64,000 bases of DNA from Paraglaciecola sp. (GCF_030730205.1 NZ_JANQVQ010000019.1:4825-68824); one strand, 5' to 3'; counted from the stretch's first letter, positions 36,416 to 46,644 are shown. Program-made: numbers and translations. Notes: generated by a model not told the origin, from the letters alone.

Positions 36416-37510
36416 ATGTCACGACCTACTCAAATTATTATTGATCTGCCCGCGATTAGACATAATTGTCAAATAGCAGCACGCCTAGCGCCACATGCTC
36501 AAGTGGTTGCTATGGTGAAAGCCGATGCCTATGGGCATGGTGCCACACAGGTAGCAAAGGCCCTTGAACCGCAAGTTGCTAAATTTGGTGTGTGCTGTAT
36601 TGAAGAAGCGCAAACATTGCGTCAGGCTGGTGTTAATAAGCCTATAGTATTGATTGAGGGCTGTTTTAGTGCAGAAGAATATCAGCTTGCTGCGCAGATA
36701 AACTGTGAATTGCTTATTCATACCGAACAACAAATTAGTCAGTTGTTAGCCTCAAAGAGTGAGTTTAGGTTTACCATTTGGCTCAAACTTGACACGGGTA
36801 TGCACCGGCTCGGTATTGATATTGAAAAAACAGCCGCGGTGGTACAAGCGCTACAGGCGAGTAACAAAATCGAAAAGCTGATTTTAACAAGCCATTTTGC
36901 AAGTGCAGATGAGTTAAACGGTTCTTTTACTTCGCAACAAATGTTCCGTTTTGAACAGGTTGTGAGTAAATTAAAAGCGCTAAATGCAGGTGCTTTTGAT
37001 ATCAGTTTAGCCAATTCAGCTGCGGTATTGGCTTGGCCTCAAAGTCATCAAGATTGGATTCGCCCAGGTATCATGCTGTACGGAATAAGCCCTTTTAGCG
37101 ACCATCAACAGCAAGCCGATGAGCTGGTGCCAGTGATGCACTTTTGTTCAAAGGTTATTGCCCTTAGAGAGGTTAAACAGGGTGAATATGTAGGTTATGG
37201 TAATACCTGGCAAGCGAAACGTTCCTCTGTTATTGCAACGATTGCTGCTGGTTACGGCGATGGTTATCCGCGTACTGCGCCATCTGGTACGCCTGTGTTG
37301 ATTAAGGGGCACAGAGCTGAGCTAGCAGGGCGAGTATCAATGGACATGCTAAGTGTTGATGTGACCGATTTAACAGCGGTTGAAATAGGAGATCATGTTG
37401 AACTTTGGGGCGCTGCTCTAGATGTCAATGAAGTCGCCCGTTTTGCCGGTACCAATGGTTATGAGTTGGTCACTAGAATGCCCCCCAGAGCCAAGCGTTT
37501 TTATCTATAA
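36416..37510 (+). CDS. alr: Alanine racemase
   Basis: A 364-residue fold-type III PLP enzyme that makes D-alanine for peptidoglycan. The PLP lysine is K35 in MVKADAYGHGA. LDTGMHRLG and SNSAAVLAWP-like (LANSAAVLAWPQ) motifs follow, with WIRPGIMLYGISP and the second catalytic Tyr near residue 260 (EYVGYGNTW). It ends in VTRMPPRAKRFY, as usual. It is cotranscribed with the D-amino-acid aminotransferase. The 3' end faces cmoB, only nine bases away, with no hairpin. Confidence 0.96.
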   Translation: MSRPTQIIIDLPAIRHNCQIAARLAPHAQVVAMVKADAYGHGATQVAKALEPQVAKFGVCCIEEAQTLRQAGVNKPIVLIEGCFSAEEYQLAAQINCELLIHTEQQISQLLASKSEFRFTIWLKLDTGMHRLGIDIEKTAAVVQALQASNKIEKLILTSHFASADELNGSFTSQQMFRFEQVVSKLKALNAGAFDISLANSAAVLAWPQSHQDWIRPGIMLYGISPFSDHQQQADELVPVMHFCSKVIALREVKQGEYVGYGNTWQAKRSSVIATIAAGYGDGYPRTAPSGTPVLIKGHRAELAGRVSMDMLSVDVTDLTAVEIGDHVELWGAALDVNEVARFAGTNGYELVTRMPPRAKRFYL

Positions 37511-37519
37511 CTTGAAGGA

Positions 37520-38491
37520 CTAGCTTTCTGCAATAAGCACAGCACGGAGTGGGGCAGGATGGCCTTCAATGGTGCGGCGCGCATCATTTGGGTCCATAAA
37601 ATCAGCTAATGATAAACTTTCCATCCACTGGGTTTTGCGTTGTTCTTCAGTTGTAGTCAGTGCGACATCAACTACCCGAATATTTTTGAAACCAACCCGT
37701 TGCATCCATAATGTTAATGCCTTGGTTGAGGGCAAATACCACACATTTCGCATTTGCGCATAGCGGTCTTGCGGCATAAATACGGTGTGTTCATCGCCCT
37801 CAACCACTAAGGTTTCTAATACAAGCTCACCGCCCTTACGCAGTTGATTTTTTAGTTGGTACAAAAAGTCGATAGGACTACGACGATGATATAAAACACC
37901 CATGGAAAACACAGTATCAAAGGCTTTTAATTCAGGGAGTTGTTCTATGCCTACCGGAATAAGATGGATACGCGGGTCTGGATTAAAGTGTTTGATAGCT
38001 TGAAATTGCATTAAAAATAATTGCGAAGGATCAGCGCCCACTACTAGGCTCGGGTCTTGTGCCAACATACGCCACATGTGATATCCACTGCCACAACCCA
38101 CATCAAGTACATGCCGATTTTTCAAAGAGTGAATATGCGGTGCAACTCTGTCCCACTTCCAATCTGAGCGCCACTCGGTATCAATGTGAATACCATGGAT
38201 ATAAAAAGGTCCCTTGCGCCAAGGCATAAATTGTTTAAACAAACCTAGCAGCTGTTTTTGTGTGTAGTCATTTATGTCTTGCGCTTGGCCAAATTCCACT
38301 TTATGAAGTAACTCAACACTCGAAACCTCGGTTTTTGGTAACAGCGCCAATAACTTAAGCCACTTATTAAAGTCGCCATGTAACTGCTCTTGCTGCCACA
38401 GAGCTAATTGTGCAGGTAGCACTTCTAACCAATGACTCAATGGTGATTGAGCAATGTGCTGATAAAAATCTTTAAACCAAGGTAAGGTCAC
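37520..38491 (-). CDS. cmoB: tRNA U34 carboxymethyltransferase CmoB
   Basis: A 323-residue methyltransferase that uses carboxy-SAM made by CmoA to convert 5-hydroxyuridine to 5-oxyacetyluridine at the tRNA wobble base. The SAM-binding motif is [17 protein letters not shown] near residue 130, followed by [15 protein letters not shown], then [18 protein letters not shown] and a C-terminal [16 protein letters not shown] segment, matching CmoB throughout. GTG 38491 is the start, with AAGGA about ten bases before it. It follows cmoA by 13 bases. Confidence 0.96.
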   Translation of the reverse strand: MTLPWFKDFYQHIAQSPLSHWLEVLPAQLALWQQEQLHGDFNKWLKLLALLPKTEVSSVELLHKVEFGQAQDINDYTQKQLLGLFKQFMPWRKGPFYIHGIHIDTEWRSDWKWDRVAPHIHSLKNRHVLDVGCGSGYHMWRMLAQDPSLVVGADPSQLFLMQFQAIKHFNPDPRIHLIPVGIEQLPELKAFDTVFSMGVLYHRRSPIDFLYQLKNQLRKGGELVLETLVVEGDEHTVFMPQDRYAQMRNVWYLPSTKALTLWMQRVGFKNIRVVDVALTTTEEQRKTQWMESLSLADFMDPNDARRTIEGHPAPLRAVLIAES

Positions 38492-38504
38492 TGGCTACTT
38501 ATCC

Positions 38505-39233
38505 TTATTTTATCGCGACCATGGACGCAAAATTAAAACACTTAAACCACTGAACAACTTCTGAAAAACCGCTGTTAAGTAAGCGTTGCTGATGACTCTC
38601 AAAGCTTTCTATGCGCATCACGTCTTCAAGTGCGCTGCGTTTTTGGCTAATTTCTAAATCGCTGTAACCATTTCGTCGTTTAAATTCATGGTGCAGATCA
38701 ATGAGTAACTCGTTGGACTGTAGCTGAGTGTCTAATAATTTTTCTGATAAAACTAAAATACCACCGGGTTTTAAGCCAGCAAAAATACGTGCGATAACTG
38801 AAGAACGATGTTCTGGATGAATAAATTGCAGGGTAAAGTTCATAATCACCACACTGGCATTATGGATATCGACATGTTGCAATTCGTCACATACCACTTC
38901 AATTGGGGTATCAGACTTAAACGCTTTGGTGTGTAAACGACAACGTTCCACCATTGCAGCTGAATTATCTACTGCAATAATTCGACAGTTCTTTGCGCTT
39001 AAGTGCTTGCTTGCCGCTAAGCTTGCCGCACCTAATGAACAACCTAAATCATAAATTTGACTTTCATCTTGGGCAAAACGCCCGACCAATTGACCAATAG
39101 TATCAATGATCGTCGCATAACCGGGCACTGAACGCTGGATCATATCGGGGAAAACTTCCGCCACAGCTTGGTCAAAACGAAAGGGTTCAATGGCTTGCGG
39201 TTGTGAATAAATGGCGTCTTTGCCTGAAAACAT
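38505..39233 (-). CDS. cmoA: Carboxy-SAM synthase CmoA
   Basis: A 242-residue enzyme that makes carboxy-S-adenosylmethionine from SAM and prephenate for CmoB. VAEVFPDMIQRSVPGYATII is diagnostic. The nucleotide motif IYDLGCSLGAASLAASKHL follows, then VDNSAAMVERC and NFTLQFIHPEHRSSVI. The open frame runs to a TTG at 39269, but ATG 39233 gives the family length. cmoB follows 13 bases later, as a two-gene operon. Confidence 0.95.
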   Translation of the reverse strand: MFSGKDAIYSQPQAIEPFRFDQAVAEVFPDMIQRSVPGYATIIDTIGQLVGRFAQDESQIYDLGCSLGAASLAASKHLSAKNCRIIAVDNSAAMVERCRLHTKAFKSDTPIEVVCDELQHVDIHNASVVIMNFTLQFIHPEHRSSVIARIFAGLKPGGILVLSEKLLDTQLQSNELLIDLHHEFKRRNGYSDLEISQKRSALEDVMRIESFESHQQRLLNSGFSEVVQWFKCFNFASMVAIK

Positions 39234-39383
39234 GAGCTTGCTTGTCTGACTTTGAAAAATAGGCGGCAATTCTAACGTTCAAGTCCTGTTCAAGCAATTT
39301 CCTTTGAAACTTAATCACGGTGTTTAAGGCCTGCTCGTTTGTGACAAGAGATGAATACAGGGAGCTTATATTTATATACACAT

Positions 39384-39412
39384 AAAAAAACAGCCCATAT
39401 AAAGGGCTGTTT
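39384..39412 (-). terminator. Rho-independent terminator after fadE
   Basis: AAACAGCCC (39388-39396) and GGGCTGTTT (39404-39412) form the stem. On the minus strand a T run follows (A run 39384-39390 on plus). Confidence 0.9.
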
Positions 39413-39430
39413 GGTTAGACGTAAAAGCGC

Positions 39431-41896
39431 TTAAGCCGCTTCTGCTGACTTGGGTTTGCGTTTTGCTTTGGGCTTTTGGACTTCTTGTGCCAACTCACTT
39501 GGGTCAAAATCATCGACGTTAATAGTTCGTAAGCGACCTTGTTCTGTTGTTCTTAATAGTTCAGCTTGTTCCTCGCTAAGAACACCTAGCTCTAGACCTT
39601 TATCTGCAATCTTATCCAAGTTGGTAAATGGGTAACGCTCTTTCGCCGCTTTACATACTTTGGTGTATAAGGGCTCACTTGCGATAACATTTTCCAGAGT
39701 TTGCTCTAAATCACCCATTAACATCCCAGGTTCGCGGGATAGAAACTGGCCTTTACCTAAGCGACTACGAGCCTCACATGGGGTTTGTAGGATGGTGGCA
39801 ATCGCATGATCTAATTGATCAGAGGGTTTAGTAAAACGTTTACCAAAGGGCATTATTACTAATTTTAGTGCCTTACCTAACCAGTAGTTGGGGAAGTTAT
39901 CCAGTAACTCTTCTAAAGACACTTCTAGCTTATGCAAGGTGTCTTGCATCGCCCAATGCACCAATGGTAAATCTTCTGATCTGCGGCCTTCATCATCAAA
40001 ACGTTTCAGAACACAAGAGCCTAGATAAAGGTAACTGAGCAAATCACCTAGACGAGCGGAAATGCGCTCGCGGCGTTTTAATTCACCACCTAACACGCCC
40101 ATAGCTACATCAGACAAAAAGGCCATGTTTGAACTGTAACGTTGCATTGCACGGTAATATTGGCTTGTTTCGTCCATAAAGGGTGCTCCCGCTAAACGAG
40201 CTCCCGTGATGGAAAACCAAAGGCTTCGGAAAAAGTTACTGATGGCAAAACCAATGTGGGCAAAGAGGGCGCTGTCAAATTCTGCTAAGCCCTGTTTTTC
40301 ATCAGGATTATTGGCAGCAAATAACTCCTTCAATACAAATGGGTGGCAACGCATCGCGCCTTGGCCATAAATCATCATGTTACGGGTTAGTATGTTTGCT
40401 CCTTCAACGGTAATTGCAATGGGGGCACCCTGATAGCCTCGGCCCAAGTAGTTGTTTGGCCCAAGCATAATGCCCTTGCCGCCATGCACATCCATGGAGT
40501 CATTGACTAACTGACGCATTTTTTCAGTTAAATGATATTTACAGATAGCTGAGATGACCGAAGGCTTCTCACCTAGATCAACCCCTTTAGTCGAAAACGA
40601 AGTGACCGCGTCCATTAAATAGGTGTTACCACCAATACGACCCAGCATTTCTTCGATGCCTTCCATACTGCCCACAGGGATTTTGAACTGACGACGGATT
40701 CGCGCGTACGCGCCTGTGGCTAATGCGATACTTTTTGCGCCACCGGCTGAGTTTGAGGGTAGGGTAATACAACGTCCAACAGACAAACACTCCACTAACA
40801 TACGCCAACCTTGACCAGCCATTTTTACCCCACCAATAATGTAATCAAGGGGAACAAAAATATCATTGCCACGAATAGGTCCATTTTGGAAAGGCACATT
40901 TAAAGGAAAATGGCGATTGCCAATATCTAAGCCTTCTGTTTCTCTGGGCAAAAGCGCGCAGGTGATCCCGTAGTCTTTTTGTTCGCCGAGCAAGCCTTCT
41001 GGATCAGACATCTTAAAGGCCAAACCGATTACCGTCGCGACAGGTGCTAAGGTAATATATCGTTTATCAAAGGTGAGTTTTAAACCAATGATTTCTTCCC
41101 CTTGCCATTGACCTTTGCACACAACACCAGTGTCGGGTAAAGAGCCTGCATCAGAGCCTGCCTCTGGTCCTGTTAAAGCAAAACAGGGGATTTCTTCGCC
41201 GGTGGCAAGGCGGGGTAAGTAATGATTTTGTTGTTCGGGCGTGCCGTAATGCTGTAAGAGCTCACCTGGACCAAGCGAGTTAGGTACGCCAACGGTGGTA
41301 GCGAGTACCGCACTGACGCCAGATAATTTCTGCAGTACTCTTGATTGTGCATAAGCAGAAAAATCTAAACCACCGTATTCTTTTTTGATGATCATGGCAA
41401 AAAACTTATTGTCTTTTAAGTATTGCCATACTTCAGGCGATAAGTCAGCACGGGTATGGGTTACGTCCCAGTCATTACACATGCGACATACTTCTTCCAC
41501 CGGCCCGTCTAAGAAAGCTTGTTCTTCAGCAGTTAATCGAGCTTGCGGTATGTTGTGCAACACTTGCCAATTTGGATTGCCACTAAAAATTTCTCCATCC
41601 CACCAAACCGTACCGGCGTCGATAGCGTCTTTTTCAGTGCTCGACATCTCTGGCATAATCTTTTTATATAATTTTAGGATAGGCGAGGTGAGATATTGCA
41701 CACGAATAGATTCAATATTTAAGGGGATGGCGATAATAAGATAAAGTAGCCAAGTAAACCCACCTACTATACCCATTACACTACCAAATACTAAAGCTGC
41801 AAACATTGCAACCGTAGCGTTGAACATGCTCATGCGATAGTAACTCACCGCACCAAAGGCAATAACGATTAATAATAACCACAATAAAAATTGCAT
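39431..41896 (-). CDS. fadE: Acyl-CoA dehydrogenase FadE
   Basis: An 821-residue membrane-associated acyl-CoA dehydrogenase that starts beta-oxidation of fatty acids. Two or three N-terminal membrane spans (about residues 1-60) come first, then the FAD-linked dehydrogenase core. [19 protein letters not shown] is the conserved flavin and substrate segment, [40 protein letters not shown]-type motifs follow, and a helical C-terminal domain ends in a Lys/Pro-rich tail. This layout is FadE rather than a short acyl-CoA dehydrogenase. ATG 41896 is used: GGAG is placed well before it, and the longer TTG start at 41908 has nothing. A FadR-like site lies just upstream. Confidence 0.95.
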   Translation of the reverse strand: MQFLLWLLLIVIAFGAVSYYRMSMFNATVAMFAALVFGSVMGIVGGFTWLLYLIIAIPLNIESIRVQYLTSPILKLYKKIMPEMSSTEKDAIDAGTVWWDGEIFSGNPNWQVLHNIPQARLTAEEQAFLDGPVEEVCRMCNDWDVTHTRADLSPEVWQYLKDNKFFAMIIKKEYGGLDFSAYAQSRVLQKLSGVSAVLATTVGVPNSLGPGELLQHYGTPEQQNHYLPRLATGEEIPCFALTGPEAGSDAGSLPDTGVVCKGQWQGEEIIGLKLTFDKRYITLAPVATVIGLAFKMSDPEGLLGEQKDYGITCALLPRETEGLDIGNRHFPLNVPFQNGPIRGNDIFVPLDYIIGGVKMAGQGWRMLVECLSVGRCITLPSNSAGGAKSIALATGAYARIRRQFKIPVGSMEGIEEMLGRIGGNTYLMDAVTSFSTKGVDLGEKPSVISAICKYHLTEKMRQLVNDSMDVHGGKGIMLGPNNYLGRGYQGAPIAITVEGANILTRNMMIYGQGAMRCHPFVLKELFAANNPDEKQGLAEFDSALFAHIGFAISNFFRSLWFSITGARLAGAPFMDETSQYYRAMQRYSSNMAFLSDVAMGVLGGELKRRERISARLGDLLSYLYLGSCVLKRFDDEGRRSEDLPLVHWAMQDTLHKLEVSLEELLDNFPNYWLGKALKLVIMPFGKRFTKPSDQLDHAIATILQTPCEARSRLGKGQFLSREPGMLMGDLEQTLENVIASEPLYTKVCKAAKERYPFTNLDKIADKGLELGVLSEEQAELLRTTEQGRLRTINVDDFDPSELAQEVQKPKAKRKPKSAEAA

Positions 41897-41912
41897 ATTT
41901 AGCTCCAAATTT

Positions 41913-41928
41913 ACAGGTCAGACCTCGA
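41913..41928 (-). promoter_or_regulatory. Candidate FadR operator upstream of fadE
   Basis: AGGTC-A-GACCT (41915-41925) is a palindrome sharing the GGTC-N-GACCT core of E. coli FadR sites. It lies about 20 bases before the fadE start, a repressing position. FadR control of fadE is known in E. coli; the match to the flanks is only partial. Confidence 0.45.
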
Positions 41929-42120
41929 CGCCAAGTTATAATCTTGTCAACAAAAGATCAACCAGAATGCGTCAATATATTTACATCATTTTTGGTCGCT
42001 GGCAGGTCATGCGCTGCAACAGATGTGAAATAATGTTAATAGGTACGTTAGATAGTATAGAAAGGATGGGGCATTTGCCTAAGTTTTTGCGAAGGCATGT
42101 TTCCCATCCTATTTGCGTCA

Positions 42121-42921
42121 CTAAGAAGTGGAACTTGAATATTTACTGAGCTTGATATCGCCTTGTTCCTCACCGTCTTTAAACTGCTGGAGCCTAACAA
42201 GTTGAAAGTTAAGAGCGGGTGAGAACCAAGCAAAGGTACTCCGGCTTGAGTTCTCTCTAACAATACCTACTTTGATCGCGTCGATATCACCGAAAGGTAA
42301 TGACAGAGACTCTTTACCTAGAACTTGCATTTGATATTCACGGTATTGCCCTCTGTCATTGATCACGCGGTAGTCAAAACTAGTCTTGCCTCTGGCAAGT
42401 TGGGCTTGTAAATCAAGGCGATAGAGCTGATTGTCAAGCTGATTTTCGAGAGGAAAACTAGGGCGATCATTTACTAAAATCTTACCTTTTTCGTGGTCAA
42501 ATTCAATCCTGGTATGCTTGTCTGAACCTGTGCCTGTGCGTTTAAATACGTAACTTTGCGGAATAATTTGACCATCGTCTACTTCGAAATAGCTGGTTTC
42601 TTTGCGTTTATCAGACAAGAAAAAAATCGAAACGCTGGAACTGTAATCGAGACGATATTGATTACCTTCTAATTTGCTTAACGCCAAATTTGCCCGGCCC
42701 AATTCTTTGCCAAAGCGATAGGCTTTGAATTCAGCAGCGAAACTACTAAAGGGGTCGATCACGGTCGTACTTTCTACAACCGCAGGTTCGTTTGGTTTAT
42801 CTTCCATTACAGAGTGCAGCTCAGCTTCCTGAGCGGACAAGGTTAGTGTAAAAACACTACAGCAAATAAAAAGTAGTCTCTTAATCTGCTGCGTAACCTT
42901 GCTCTTCGAGTTCAGTACCAT
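42121..42921 (-). CDS. DUF3108 family exported protein
   Basis: A 266-residue protein with an N-terminal hydrophobic signal (LLFICCSVFTLTLSAQ). The mature domain is beta-rich: FKAYRFGKELGRANLALSKLEGNQYRLDYSSS, then ETSYFEVDDGQIIPQSYVFKRTGTG and INDRGQYREYQMQVLGKESLSLPFGDIDAIKV. This is the DUF3108 signature, a fold related to LolA-like lipid-handling proteins; function unproven. Its first 41 bases overlap the end of purN in another frame, and it follows purM and purN on the same strand, so it is coupled to the purine operon. Confidence 0.88.
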   Translation of the reverse strand: MVLNSKSKVTQQIKRLLFICCSVFTLTLSAQEAELHSVMEDKPNEPAVVESTTVIDPFSSFAAEFKAYRFGKELGRANLALSKLEGNQYRLDYSSSVSIFFLSDKRKETSYFEVDDGQIIPQSYVFKRTGTGSDKHTRIEFDHEKGKILVNDRPSFPLENQLDNQLYRLDLQAQLARGKTSFDYRVINDRGQYREYQMQVLGKESLSLPFGDIDAIKVGIVRENSSRSTFAWFSPALNFQLVRLQQFKDGEEQGDIKLSKYSSSTS

Positions 42922-43531
42922 CTAAAAACGCCTTATTATTGTGCATGGTAAGTCTATCCTGACAAAACCATTTTACTACTAATGGATACATCTGACGTTC
43001 TTGCACGATCACACGTTCGGCTAGTTCTTCTGCATCTTGGTTGTCAAAAATCGGAACTTTTGATTGCAAAATCACCGGGCCATCGTCTAAATCAGCGGTA
43101 ACAAAATGAACAGATGCACCGTGTTCTTGGTCGTTAGCATCAATTGCGCGTTGATGCGTGTGCAAACCTTTGTACTTCGGCAACAAAGATGGGTGAATGT
43201 TCAACATCTTACCTTGAAAATGTTCAACAAAATCACGACTTAAGATCCGCATAAAGCCAGCAAGTACAATAAGATCGGGAGCATACTCAGTAATTTGACT
43301 GAACAATTGTTCATCGTAATCTTCTCTGCTGGTATAGGGTTTGGGATCAACAAATACCGCCGGAATGTTCGCGTTTTTAGCTCGCTGTAGACCATAAGCA
43401 TCAGCTTTGTTAGAAAAAACGGCAGTGATTTTTCCTGGTATTTTGCCTTGCTCACAGGCGTCGATAATAGCCTGTAAATTAGACCCATTACCCGACACCA
43501 ATACCACGATGGATTTTGTACTTTTTGTCAC
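42881..43531 (-). CDS. purN: Phosphoribosylglycinamide formyltransferase (GART)
   Basis: A 216-residue PurN, which formylates glycinamide ribonucleotide with 10-formyl-THF in purine synthesis. It starts VVLVSGNGSNLQAIIDAC, and contains LAGFMRILSRDFVEHFQGKMLNIHPSLLPKYKGLHTHQRAI and the catalytic region HGASVHFVTADLDDGPVI. The Asn-His-Asp triad is present. GTG 43531 is used and directly follows the purM stop. purM precedes it, as in E. coli, and the DUF3108 gene overlaps its end. Confidence 0.96.
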   Translation of the reverse strand: MTKSTKSIVVLVSGNGSNLQAIIDACEQGKIPGKITAVFSNKADAYGLQRAKNANIPAVFVDPKPYTSREDYDEQLFSQITEYAPDLIVLAGFMRILSRDFVEHFQGKMLNIHPSLLPKYKGLHTHQRAIDANDQEHGASVHFVTADLDDGPVILQSKVPIFDNQDAEELAERVIVQERQMYPLVVKWFCQDRLTMHNNKAFLDGTELEEQGYAAD

Positions 43532-44575
43532 TTAGTTAATCTCTACTTGTTGCTCTGTTTCAGCATCGCGGTGAGCGATTTGACCAATTTTCCAAGCAGT
43601 TTCGCCTAAGTCGTTGAGGATCGTTAAGGCTTTGTCTACGTTTTCTGCTTTTAAGGCGATGATAAGCCCAACGCCACAATTAAACGTGCGATACATTTCG
43701 TGGGTGGTGACATTGCCTTTTTTCTGTAGCCAATTAAATATTTCAGGCCATTGCCAGCTACTTCCGTCAATAATTGCTTTTGCATCGCTGGGCAATACTC
43801 GAGGAATGTTTTCCCAAAAGCCACCACCGGTGATGTGAGAAATAGCATTCACTTCGACTTGTTCTAATAGATTCAATACATTTTTTACGTAGATACGGGT
43901 CGGCTCTAACAATACGTCACCAATGGTACTACCTTCAAAAACTTCTTCTGTTGAACTACCAGAGACTTCAATTATTTTACGAATCAACGAATAACCATTG
44001 GAGTGAGGACCTGAAGAGGCCAGCGCAATTAATGCATCACCGGCTTGGACTTTGCTGCCGTCAATCACATCATCGGCTTCAACGACACCCACACAAAATC
44101 CAGCTACGTCATAATCTTCACCATGATACATGCCAGGCATTTCTGCTGTTTCGCCACCGACTAGGGCACAACCGGCTAACTCACACCCTTGTCCTATGCC
44201 TGTTACGACTTCGGCTGCGGTATCGACATTTAACTTACCTGTCGCATAATAGTCGAGAAAGAACAAAGGCTCAGCGCCTTGTACGATGAGGTCATTAACA
44301 CACATAGCGACTAAATCTATGCCAATGCCTTGGTGTTTTTTCAGATCCATGGCAAGACGTAGTTTGGTGCCAACCCCGTCGGTACCAGACACCAATAAAG
44401 GCTTGCGATATTTTTCAGGCAGTGCACACAAAGCGCCAAAACCACCTAATCCACCTCTCACTTCAGGACGTTGCGTTTTCTTAGCTACCGATTTAATTCT
44501 ATCAACGAGTTGGTTACCCGCATCAATATCGACACCTGCGTCTTTATAGCTTAATGATGAATTGTTTTCGCTCAC
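43532..44575 (-). CDS. purM: Phosphoribosylformylglycinamidine cyclo-ligase
   Basis: A 347-residue PurM (AIR synthetase), the fifth purine-synthesis step. The start [22 protein letters not shown] is diagnostic, then [58 protein letters not shown] and the C-terminal ATP-binding half. GTG 44575 is chosen: GGGG precedes it and it gives the normal length. The open frame extends to 44644 but adds a hydrophobic run not seen in the family. purN begins right after its stop. An upstream inverted repeat (TCACAACAA, 44645-44653, with TTGTTGTGA, 44664-44672) may be regulatory. Confidence 0.95.
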   Translation of the reverse strand: MSENNSSLSYKDAGVDIDAGNQLVDRIKSVAKKTQRPEVRGGLGGFGALCALPEKYRKPLLVSGTDGVGTKLRLAMDLKKHQGIGIDLVAMCVNDLIVQGAEPLFFLDYYATGKLNVDTAAEVVTGIGQGCELAGCALVGGETAEMPGMYHGEDYDVAGFCVGVVEADDVIDGSKVQAGDALIALASSGPHSNGYSLIRKIIEVSGSSTEEVFEGSTIGDVLLEPTRIYVKNVLNLLEQVEVNAISHITGGGFWENIPRVLPSDAKAIIDGSSWQWPEIFNWLQKKGNVTTHEMYRTFNCGVGLIIALKAENVDKALTILNDLGETAWKIGQIAHRDAETEQQVEIN

Positions 44576-44754
44576 GTCTTTACCCCAAAAGTAACCACAG
44601 AAAAAAAGAGCCGCGATTTTAGCAGCTTGCTTGATTAATACCAATCACAACAACAGTGATTTTTTGTTGTGAAACAAAAGGTGAATTTTTCGAGCAAATA
44701 CAGGACAATGACGCCTGAAATTTTTGTCTTGTGGTAAAGGAGAACGGGTACCAG

Positions 44755-45846
44755 ATGTCATCAGTTATATTTTTACGCCAAATTGTGATGTGTACCTTAT
44801 TGTCAATGCTGTTTTTTGCATCGGCCTCAGCGGTGGTTATTGAGGATCTTTATGACGCCAAAGTGCCAGTGACAGACCAAGCTGAAGCAACCCAGAATAA
44901 AGCCATTAAACAAGCACTCAAACAAGTTTTTGTTAAGGTGAGTGGTTCGCAAACCCTGCTTAATGATGAAAAGATTGTGAAACACCTTAGTAGGGCATCT
45001 ACCTTAATTCGCTCATACAGTTACGAGAGAAAGTTGAATCAACTTTTCTTAGTGGTCAATTTTGACCAAGAAAAAATTCAGAATGCATTAAGAACTGCTG
45101 GGTTTGCTGTGTGGGATAAGCGTCGCCCCGATACCTTGCTGTGGTTGGCTATTGAAGATAAACAGCAAAATAAATACATATTAAATGCTGACAATCAGCC
45201 TATGTTTGTGCAGCGTCTAATTGAGCAAGCTCAAATCCGTGGCATTAGAGTGGGCTTCCCTTTGTGGGACTTAAACGATATGCAGTTAGTCGATGTTTAT
45301 ACAATTTGGGGTGGTTTTGCTCAGCAAATAGCCAGTGCAAGTGAACGATACGATCATAAAACGCTGCTATCAGCGCGAATTTATTTTGAGTCAATTGACC
45401 CAAGTAATGATAATAGTGGTAAACAACAATGGCTAGCAGATTGGACGATGTCAGATAATGGTCAAGTAACAAATGGCCAAGTGAGTGGGCCTCAGTCTGA
45501 CTTACTGGCTGACGAAATTATCAATGTGGTGGCGCAGCAATTGTCGGATAAATACGCCATTAGTCAGCAGAATCGTTTACTGAATGCGGTCACAACGAAA
45601 ATTGTTATTAATAACGTGAACGCTATTAGTCGTTATGCTGCGGTGCTAAAATTTTTGAATGGTTTGAGTGTCGTGTCAAAAGCCACCTTGATTTCTCAGC
45701 AAGGTGAAAAGGCGACATTTGAATTAGAATTGTTAGGCAATACTGACGACTTACTCAATACGTTTCGCTTAGATAATATTATTACACCGGTGAGCAACTC
45801 CCCAGGGCAAGAGCAAACTAACTTGGAATTTAAGTGGGCCAACTAA
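44755..45846 (+). CDS. DUF2066 family exported protein
   Basis: A 363-residue protein with a signal peptide (LRQIVMCTLLSMLFFASASA) and the DUF2066 pattern: VEDLYDAKVPV-type start (IEDLYDAKVPVTDQAEATQNKAIKQALKQVFVKVSG), then SYSYERKLNQLFLVVNFD and the RRPDTLLWLAIED segment. Members are periplasmic or membrane-linked and of unknown function, usually directly before hda in gammaproteobacteria, as here. AAAGGAG precedes ATG 44755; the GTG at 44731 lies before that site and is rejected. The stop TAA shares one base with the hda ATG, so translation is coupled. Confidence 0.9.
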   Translation: MSSVIFLRQIVMCTLLSMLFFASASAVVIEDLYDAKVPVTDQAEATQNKAIKQALKQVFVKVSGSQTLLNDEKIVKHLSRASTLIRSYSYERKLNQLFLVVNFDQEKIQNALRTAGFAVWDKRRPDTLLWLAIEDKQQNKYILNADNQPMFVQRLIEQAQIRGIRVGFPLWDLNDMQLVDVYTIWGGFAQQIASASERYDHKTLLSARIYFESIDPSNDNSGKQQWLADWTMSDNGQVTNGQVSGPQSDLLADEIINVVAQQLSDKYAISQQNRLLNAVTTKIVINNVNAISRYAAVLKFLNGLSVVSKATLISQQGEKATFELELLGNTDDLLNTFRLDNIITPVSNSPGQEQTNLEFKWAN

Positions 45847-46556
45847 TGAGTAAGCAGCTTTCACTGCCGGTATCATTAAAGGATGAGGTAACCTTTGACA
45901 ACTTTATTGTGGGTGAAAACCAACAGTTAGTCAGTCACTTACAACAACTAATCTTCAATCAAGACAACGCTCAGCCACTGCCGTGGTTAACTTACTTCTT
46001 TGCTGAAACGGGACTGGGAAAAAGTCATCTATTGTTTTCTATGTGTTATTTAGCAGAACAGCAAAATAAGAGTTGTGTGTATCTTAGTTTTAAAGATAAA
46101 GACTATTTAGCCGTAGAAATGTTGGAAGGTTTGGAGTTATACGATCTAGTTTGTTTTGACGACGTTGAACTCATTGAAGATGAACTCGAATGGCAAGTGG
46201 CCTTGTTTGATCTCATCAACAGAGTAAAAGAGCATGGTCACAGCCGACTGGTTGTTGCTGGTCGTTACGGTTTGCAGGCCTTACCTCTGCAACTACCTGA
46301 TTTAGTCTCGCGCTTGAGTTGGGGAGTGAGCTTTCGTCTGGCGCCTTTAGAAGACACCGAGCGCTGCGATGCTATTATCATTCGCGCTGAACAACGGGGG
46401 CTGAGTATGTCGATGGAAGTTGCTCGATTTTTAATTAATCACTTGCAACGAGATTTACCTGCTTTGATGCAAAGTTTAGATAAACTCGACGAGTTCTCTC
46501 TGCAGCAGCAACGAAAACTCACCATACCTTTTGTGAAATCTACCTTAAAGCTCTAG
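45846..46556 (+). CDS. hda: DnaA regulatory inactivator Hda
   Basis: A 236-residue AAA+ protein that, bound to the DNA sliding clamp, triggers hydrolysis of DnaA-ATP after initiation and prevents extra rounds of replication. The clamp-binding motif is near the N-terminus (QLSLPV). The Walker A segment is AETGLGKSHLLFS and Walker B LVCFDDVELIEDE, followed by SRLSWGVSFRLAPLED. DnaA is a relative, but Hda lacks the DNA-binding C-terminus, as seen here. ATG 45846 overlaps the DUF2066 stop; the ORF extends to a GTG 12 bases earlier. A terminator follows. Confidence 0.93.
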   Translation: MSKQLSLPVSLKDEVTFDNFIVGENQQLVSHLQQLIFNQDNAQPLPWLTYFFAETGLGKSHLLFSMCYLAEQQNKSCVYLSFKDKDYLAVEMLEGLELYDLVCFDDVELIEDELEWQVALFDLINRVKEHGHSRLVVAGRYGLQALPLQLPDLVSRLSWGVSFRLAPLEDTERCDAIIIRAEQRGLSMSMEVARFLINHLQRDLPALMQSLDKLDEFSLQQQRKLTIPFVKSTLKL

Positions 46557-46616
46557 CTTATTTACCCACTCGTGAAAAAGCCATATCAGTACCCTAACAA
46601 CATCGCTCAGACAGCC

Positions 46617-46643
46617 TCACCTTAACGATTGAAGGTGATTTTT
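46617..46643 (+). terminator. Rho-independent terminator after hda
   Basis: TCACCTT (46617-46623) and AAGGTGA (46632-46638) with an eight-base loop, then a T run. It abuts the stop codon of the convergent lipoprotein gene. Confidence 0.8.
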
Positions 46644-46644
46644 C

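Noticed and set aside
39234-39269. Longer CmoA N-terminus from TTG 39269
   Set aside because: Adds 12 residues not seen in the family; ATG 39233 fits the usual length.
41967-42149. 60-residue plus frame between fadE and the DUF3108 gene
   Set aside because: Overlaps the end of the DUF3108 gene and shows no ribosome site or family.
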